This document shows positions 62,001 to 64,000 of a DNA stretch of 64,000 nucleotides, in pieces. Under the pieces are notes generated by a model, which saw only the letters and a program-made list of their open reading frames with translations, searched no databases and was not told the origin of the DNA. Every line of letters starts with the position of its first letter. Within the stretch, counting starts at the first letter, position 1. The DNA is from Phoronis australis (lineage: Eukaryota > Phoronida > Phoronidae). Location: assembly GCA_002633005.1 (NCBI GenBank), contig NMRA01000481.1, forward strand, positions 248,001 to 312,000, given 5' to 3'. The position numbers and the translations under genes are program-made.

Positions 62001-63137
62001 CGCAGTGCACTGCAGAGCCACCTGTGGGAATGCTCCTACAACAACGGGCAGGGTAAGGCAGTACTGATGGTTAATACTACCTAATACTGACCACTAATTG
62101 TAGCTGCCTCTTCTGCTCTTGTGGTGCCCTCTGTGGTCCTCAACTTTCATGCTTTGCCCCTCAGTATACTTTTTACCTTTTGCCACCTTTTGTCTATCAA
62201 AAACATGTCCAAATGACGATTGCCCCGGAAAGGCAGAACTATAAGTCGATCAGTTTTTTGGACTATTTAAAAGTTGAAGCAGTAACTTATTTCATTCTCT
62301 TTTTCAGAAATGTGCTAAAACAACTTTCAAGTCCTTTGTTTTTTCCTTATAATGTAACACTGTTGTTTAATGTGAAAATAGACCACTCCTTGTTTAATTA
62401 CGAAATGTTACTTAAATGTCCAACAAGGGCCTCTTTTGTGACGTAAGAGCACATTAATTACTTGCTCTATCCGTTCTCATAGTTTTGGCTGCGAGCAGCA
62501 GTTGCAAGGATCGAGTCCTCGGTAGCTCAGTGGTGAGAGCACTACACCGACAATCTAGAGACCCGTGGCTCGATTTCCAGTTAGAGTTCCTGATTTTTCT
62601 CCGTTTATTTGACATATTTTGTTGGACAATATGGCTGGTTGAACTATGGCAAAATTCTCCAGTTCTGAACGAGTATTTTGTTCAAGGCCGGGGCTTGTAC
62701 CAAATTTTAGAAATGTTTTTACAAACACACTTGCGCAGATCGGCTGTTCCATGTTAGATGCTCCGTGACAATTGTCTCCCCTGTAAGTGTGACTATAATA
62801 ACGATTTCTTGTTATACAACAGTGAGTGGGATGACTGACGCGGGTCATTATTGAGGAGTTAGAGACGTTGGTTTGCCTCTTGCCATCACAGAATTCTTCT
62901 TATTGGCACCGCGAACACATCATTCATTTATTCATCTCTGAAATCTCTAGGTACCCTTCCAAAGTAACAGAGCTGGGTATAGTGTTCATGCTGCGACCAA
63001 TTATTTAGTTTCTGTGTTGCATTGCAGATACCATGTCGAAAAGGCCCATTGTGGAGGGGGAGATAACTACCATCGATATCCAGCGAGGTTGTTATGACCT
63101 TGGCATTAGTATTGTTGGGGGCTGTGACACACCATTG
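31896..63137 (+). CDS. LNX: LNX-type RING/PDZ E3 ubiquitin ligase, N-terminal part (first five recognised coding exons)
   Basis: Exons 31896-32086, 32812-32934, 60106-60198, 61940-62052 and 63028-63137 join in frame to 210 codons and run on past the window. Residues 23-30 (CRKCGQLH) and 36-53 ([18 protein letters not shown]) match the LNX1/LNX2 N-terminus as I remember it. RING ligands are Cys50, Cys53, Cys65, His67, Cys70, Cys73, Cys84 and Asp87 (CPVD; vertebrate LNX1 also has CPMD). Two TRAF-type zinc fingers follow: Cys114-Cys120-His132-Cys137 and Cys144-Cys151-His163-Cys167. PDZ1 starts about residue 183 ([20 protein letters not shown]) with LGIS as the carboxylate-binding loop. In the family, LNX proteins ubiquitinate Numb and PDZ-bound junction proteins, with four PDZ domains, so three and a half should lie beyond the window. 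No NPxY/F motif appears between zinc finger and PDZ1. LNX1 and LNX2 cannot be separated; this is probably the single pre-duplication gene. Confidence 0.92.
32812..32934 (+). CDS. LNX: LNX exon 2 (rest of RING)
   Basis: 123 nt, TTTTCTGTTAG acceptor and GTAAGG donor. Encodes CGHTFCTRC and [17 protein letters not shown]; starts and ends inside Arg codons (64 and 105), phase 2. Confidence 0.93.
34846..35066 (+). repeat. Dispersed repeat family A copy
   Basis: Begins AAAATAATTGCCAAAATTAA, carries the GTGGTATG.AA and GTGCTACTTGTTTTTTATG blocks and ends CGGCCATATTAG..GAGACTTTACC. Confidence 0.65.
35806..35985 (+). repeat. Dispersed repeat family A copy (diverged)
   Basis: Has AAAACAATTTTCAAAATTTT at the left and AAAATTCTACTCTTCAGCC then ATATTGTCTGCTACATAGGTG at the right; internal blocks are eroded. 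Confidence 0.5.
36712..36960. repeat. Repeat family A, forward and inverted fragments side by side
   Basis: A forward piece (GCCCGCAATTTCTCAAAACA then TTGGTGATAGCTGTGGTAT) is followed within about 100 bases by an inverted piece in which GGACACAATATGGCCGACAA and GTGATGTTGTGTTATTTCAA are reversed family blocks. Confidence 0.5.
39025..40035. repeat. Left copy of third direct duplication (contig end)
   Basis: 1,011 bases matching 40037-41060 at high identity with a few substitutions and one indel (the right copy has extra bases around 40795-40805). The copy runs from TGTTTCAACTCC to TTTGACAAAGG and stops at the N at 40036. Confidence 0.85.
40036..40036. other. Single-N join between contigs
   Basis: Isolated N exactly between the two 1-kb copies. 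Confidence 0.75.
40037..41060. repeat. Right copy of third direct duplication
   Basis: 1,024 bases starting at the first base after the N. It continues past 41060 into sequence not found after the left copy. Confidence 0.85.
41521..41573. other. G-rich stretch with single N and ~20-bp repeated flank
   Basis: GGGGGCAGTTTGAGGGGA occurs just left of the N at 41550 and GGGGGGGCAATTTGAGGGGA just right of it. This looks like the same contig-overlap pattern on a very short scale, or a small G-rich tandem repeat with an uncalled base. Confidence 0.5.
42505..42725 (+). repeat. Dispersed repeat family A copy
   Basis: AACTAATTGCCAAAATCG at left, then TTGACAAAATAGAATTTCAC and CGGCCATGTTGTGTGCTAAA at right. 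Confidence 0.65.
43912..44111 (+). repeat. Dispersed repeat family A copy
   Basis: AACTGCCAAAATTGCCCC, TACGGTACAGTTGAACATGG, AAAAATAGAATTTCACATGC and GTGAGATTTGACTGTG occur in family order. Confidence 0.7.
50454..50546. other. 93-base N-run (assembly gap) flanked by poly-G
   Basis: A run of 15 G precedes the gap and eight G follow it. The gap probably reflects failure to sequence through a long poly-G tract; its true size is unknown. Confidence 0.9.
51665..51882 (+). repeat. Dispersed repeat family A copy (well preserved)
   Basis: AAAAATGATTGCCAAAATTA, GGCCGCAATTTCTCGAAACA, GTGTGGTACAGAATTTTAAT, GTGCTACATGTCATG and GTGAGATTTTGCTGTAC are all present in order. This copy was used as the best local model for the family. 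Confidence 0.75.
52118..52344 (+). repeat. Dispersed repeat family A copy
   Basis: AAAAATAATTGTAAAAATTG at left; AAATTTGACAAAATAGAATT and CCATATTGTGTGCTAAATAA at right. Confidence 0.65.
52893..53118 (+). repeat. Dispersed repeat family A copy
   Basis: TTGGCTGCCAAAATCGGCC, CACAATTTCCTAAGACATTG, GAGGTGCTACTTTTTTGTG and CACATATCGTGTCCGAAATT are in order. It lies about 550 bases right of the previous copy. Confidence 0.6.
55087..55510. mobile_element. MITE-like element with short terminal inverted repeats
   Basis: Left end GGCTTTTCATACTAACGTCG and right end GGAGTTAAGTCAGTATGAAA then AGGCC are inverted versions of each other. Repeated AGTATGAATGGTTAA / CAGTATGAACGGTTTAGTTA motifs lie inside. About 424 bp and no coding capacity. 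Exact ends are uncertain. Confidence 0.5.
59075..59255 (+). repeat. Dispersed repeat family A copy (diverged)
   Basis: CAAAAACAATCTTCAAAATT at left and CTTGCCAGATTGTGTGCTAC at right; the middle is eroded. Confidence 0.45.
59274..59371. repeat. Short tandem repeat, three partial units
   Basis: GTGATGTTGGTCTGTGAA occurs twice, and a one-base variant (GACG for GATG) a third time, at intervals of about 30-50 bases. Confidence 0.65.
60106..60198 (+). CDS. LNX: LNX exon 3 (first TRAF-type zinc finger)
   Basis: 93 nt between TTTCTTTAG and GTGAGT, phase 2 at both ends. Encodes [20 protein letters not shown] and ELETHLKH, with Cys114, Cys120 and His132 as zinc ligands. It corresponds to NKLLVTCPFREHC of vertebrate LNX1. 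Confidence 0.92.
60530..61004. mobile_element. Probable inverted-repeat element
   Basis: CAGGCCTTTATGCAG at the left is mirrored by CTGGATAAAGGCCTG at the right, and GGACGCCCTAGCACTAATAT inside the left part resembles the inverse of the right part. The centre has two related blocks (AAAAGTCTTGGTCTACACC and AAAAGCCTTGGTCTATGC). Boundaries are approximate. Confidence 0.45.
61100..61196 (+). repeat. Dispersed repeat family A, 3' fragment
   Basis: Only the right-hand blocks remain: AGAAATTTGACAAAGTAGAA, GTCCGCCATATTGTCTGCTG and GTGAGGAATTGCC. Confidence 0.6.
61940..62052 (+). CDS. LNX: LNX exon 4 (second TRAF-type zinc finger)
   Basis: 113 nt, ends phase 1 before GTAAGG. Encodes [20 protein letters not shown] and [14 protein letters not shown] with Cys137, Cys144, Cys151, His163 and Cys167. 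The acceptor TTCATCAG is preceded by an AT-alternating stretch and not by a clear pyrimidine tract, which may mark a weak splice site. Confidence 0.92.
62053..63027 (+). other. LNX intron 4
   Basis: 975 bases. Contains a tRNA-like sequence (62511-62590). I searched it by eye for an exon encoding an NPxY/F motif and saw none with matching splice phases. Confidence 0.6.
62511..62590 (+). repeat. tRNA-derived SINE head or tRNA pseudogene
   Basis: GGTAGCTCAGTGGTGAGAGC at 62521 is a good RNA polymerase III A box, and GGCTCGATTTCC at 62568-62579 is a near match to the B box GGTTCGANNCC, at tRNA-like spacing. The acceptor stem does not pair and the anticodon stem has a mismatch, so this is not a functional tRNA gene. 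A SINE head is the likelier reading, though no SINE tail was identified. Confidence 0.6.
63028..63137 (+). CDS. LNX: LNX exon 5 (start of PDZ1)
   Basis: 110 nt, ATTGCAG acceptor and GTAAGT donor, ends phase 0 after Leu210. Encodes a short linker and the first strands of PDZ1, with DLGIS as binding loop and VGGCDTPL matching VGGSETPL of vertebrate LNX as I recall it. Confidence 0.93.
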
Positions 63138-63464
63138 GTAAGTAGCGTCCGCTGTATTTTGGGATTAATTGCACTTTTTTAAAGTTACGGAGAATATAAA
63201 TGTACTATAGTTGGAGTTACGCCCAGAAAGTGATAGAAAGCATTAGGTGTGGGCATTAATTATGCCATTTTTCATACATTAGAAGTAATACGACATTGAG
63301 GACTGCTGCGAATACTAAAAATTGTACAAATTAAAGCGGCAAACCTGCGTTGCATACAGCAAACGAACTCTATTTTAAGACCTCCAGTTGACACTGTGAA
63401 AACTGTCTCTACATGAGGTAAGTAATTTTTGGGTTCGTAAAAAGAACTAACAGTTCATAATCTG

Positions 63465-63660
63465 TTGAGACCATGCTCGGCGTTTAAAATGATACGCTTT
63501 GACAAACTGGTTGTTATTACCTGATCACCAACAATAACACACTTCTAATCACATCTTTGAAGCCGTTAAAGCACAATTTCAAGTACATTTCATAACGGTA
63601 TAAGGTCGAAATCAAAAGTTAGTTTTTATGATAAAAGTTGGGTTTATAACCAATAATAAA
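63465..63660 (+). repeat. Dispersed repeat family C, copy 2
   Basis: Shares ordered blocks with 4345-4575. A family A copy follows about 30 bases later, so C and A may be the two halves of one larger element. Confidence 0.55.
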
Positions 63661-63690
63661 GTTGTATTGAATTTACTGTAATTTTCATTT

Positions 63691-63926
63691 GTGTCGCACA
63701 AAAATAATTGCCAAAATGGACGTTGTTCCGTTCTTCAAGGGCTGATTACTGCATTGGAAATAACGAGTGTTACAGGAAATGTCGTTTTGTAACTTTTACA
63801 CACTACAACTCGTGCTTGTAACAGACAAAAGCGTTCTTAATCTTTAGTTTTGTGGAGAAATTTTAACAAAATAGGATTTTACTTGTCAGCCATATTTGTG
63901 TTGAATATGTGAGGAATTGCCATGAC
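63691..63926 (+). repeat. Dispersed repeat family A copy
   Basis: AAAAATAATTGCCAAAATGG at left; ACAAAATAGGATTTTACTTG, TCAGCCATATTTGTGTTGAA and GTGAGGAATTGCC at right. Confidence 0.65.
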
Positions 63927-64000
63927 TTGCATTGTGTGCTCATATTTTCTTTTAAAGATCTATTGCATGCTCCTAACTATGCTCATTTATAGCAGGAACT

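Larger units (their letters stand above)
63138..64000 (+). other. LNX intron 5, partial
   Basis: Runs off the right edge. Holds copy 2 of repeat family C (63465-63660) and, directly after it, a family A copy (63691-63926). Confidence 0.7.

Noticed and set aside
62511-62590. Functional tRNA gene
   Set aside because: A and B boxes are good, but the acceptor stem does not pair and the anticodon stem is imperfect. A tRNA-derived SINE or pseudogene fits better.

Overview
The window is eukaryotic genomic DNA, almost certainly from an invertebrate animal. Its genes are split into short exons by long AT-rich introns with GT..AG boundaries, and non-coding DNA is crowded with short inverted-repeat elements, minisatellites and a roughly 220-bp dispersed repeat. 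No bacterial operons, CRISPR arrays, rRNA genes or viral genes were recognised. The species cannot be named from sequence alone.

Layout. (1) 1-5.4 kb, + strand: the last four coding exons of a gene I cannot identify. (2) 5.4-15.9 kb: its 3' flank, two candidate orphan terminal exons (8561-8719 minus, 14940-15109 plus), a tandem array of ~435-465 bp units and a MITE. (3) 15,977-28,978, minus strand: a complete five-exon MOB2 gene of 251 codons. Its introns hold two minisatellites, a foldback element, a pair of 160-bp direct repeats and two inverted 1.4-kb terminal-inverted-repeat elements. (4) 28,979-31,895: the divergent MOB2/LNX intergenic region, with a perfect 22-bp palindrome containing two nuclear-receptor-like half-sites. 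(5) 31,896 to the right edge, + strand: the first five recognised coding exons of an LNX-type E3 ligase (RING, two TRAF-type zinc fingers, start of PDZ1), with a 27-kb second intron. The gene continues past the window.

MOB2 is a regulatory partner of NDR/LATS kinases, and LNX is a RING-PDZ ubiquitin ligase. They are transcribed head to head. Nothing in the sequence shows a joint pathway.

The strongest structural signal beyond genes is an assembly one. Three single N bases (1364, 10565, 40036) each sit between two ~1-2.5 kb near-identical direct copies, the left copy ending at the N and, in two cases, the right copy starting at it. A fourth N (41550) shows the same on a ~20-bp scale. This is what unmerged overlapping contig ends, probably two alleles, would look like, and it decides the exon order of the first gene. 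I found no convincing evidence of a new biological system; the better leads are listed as findings.
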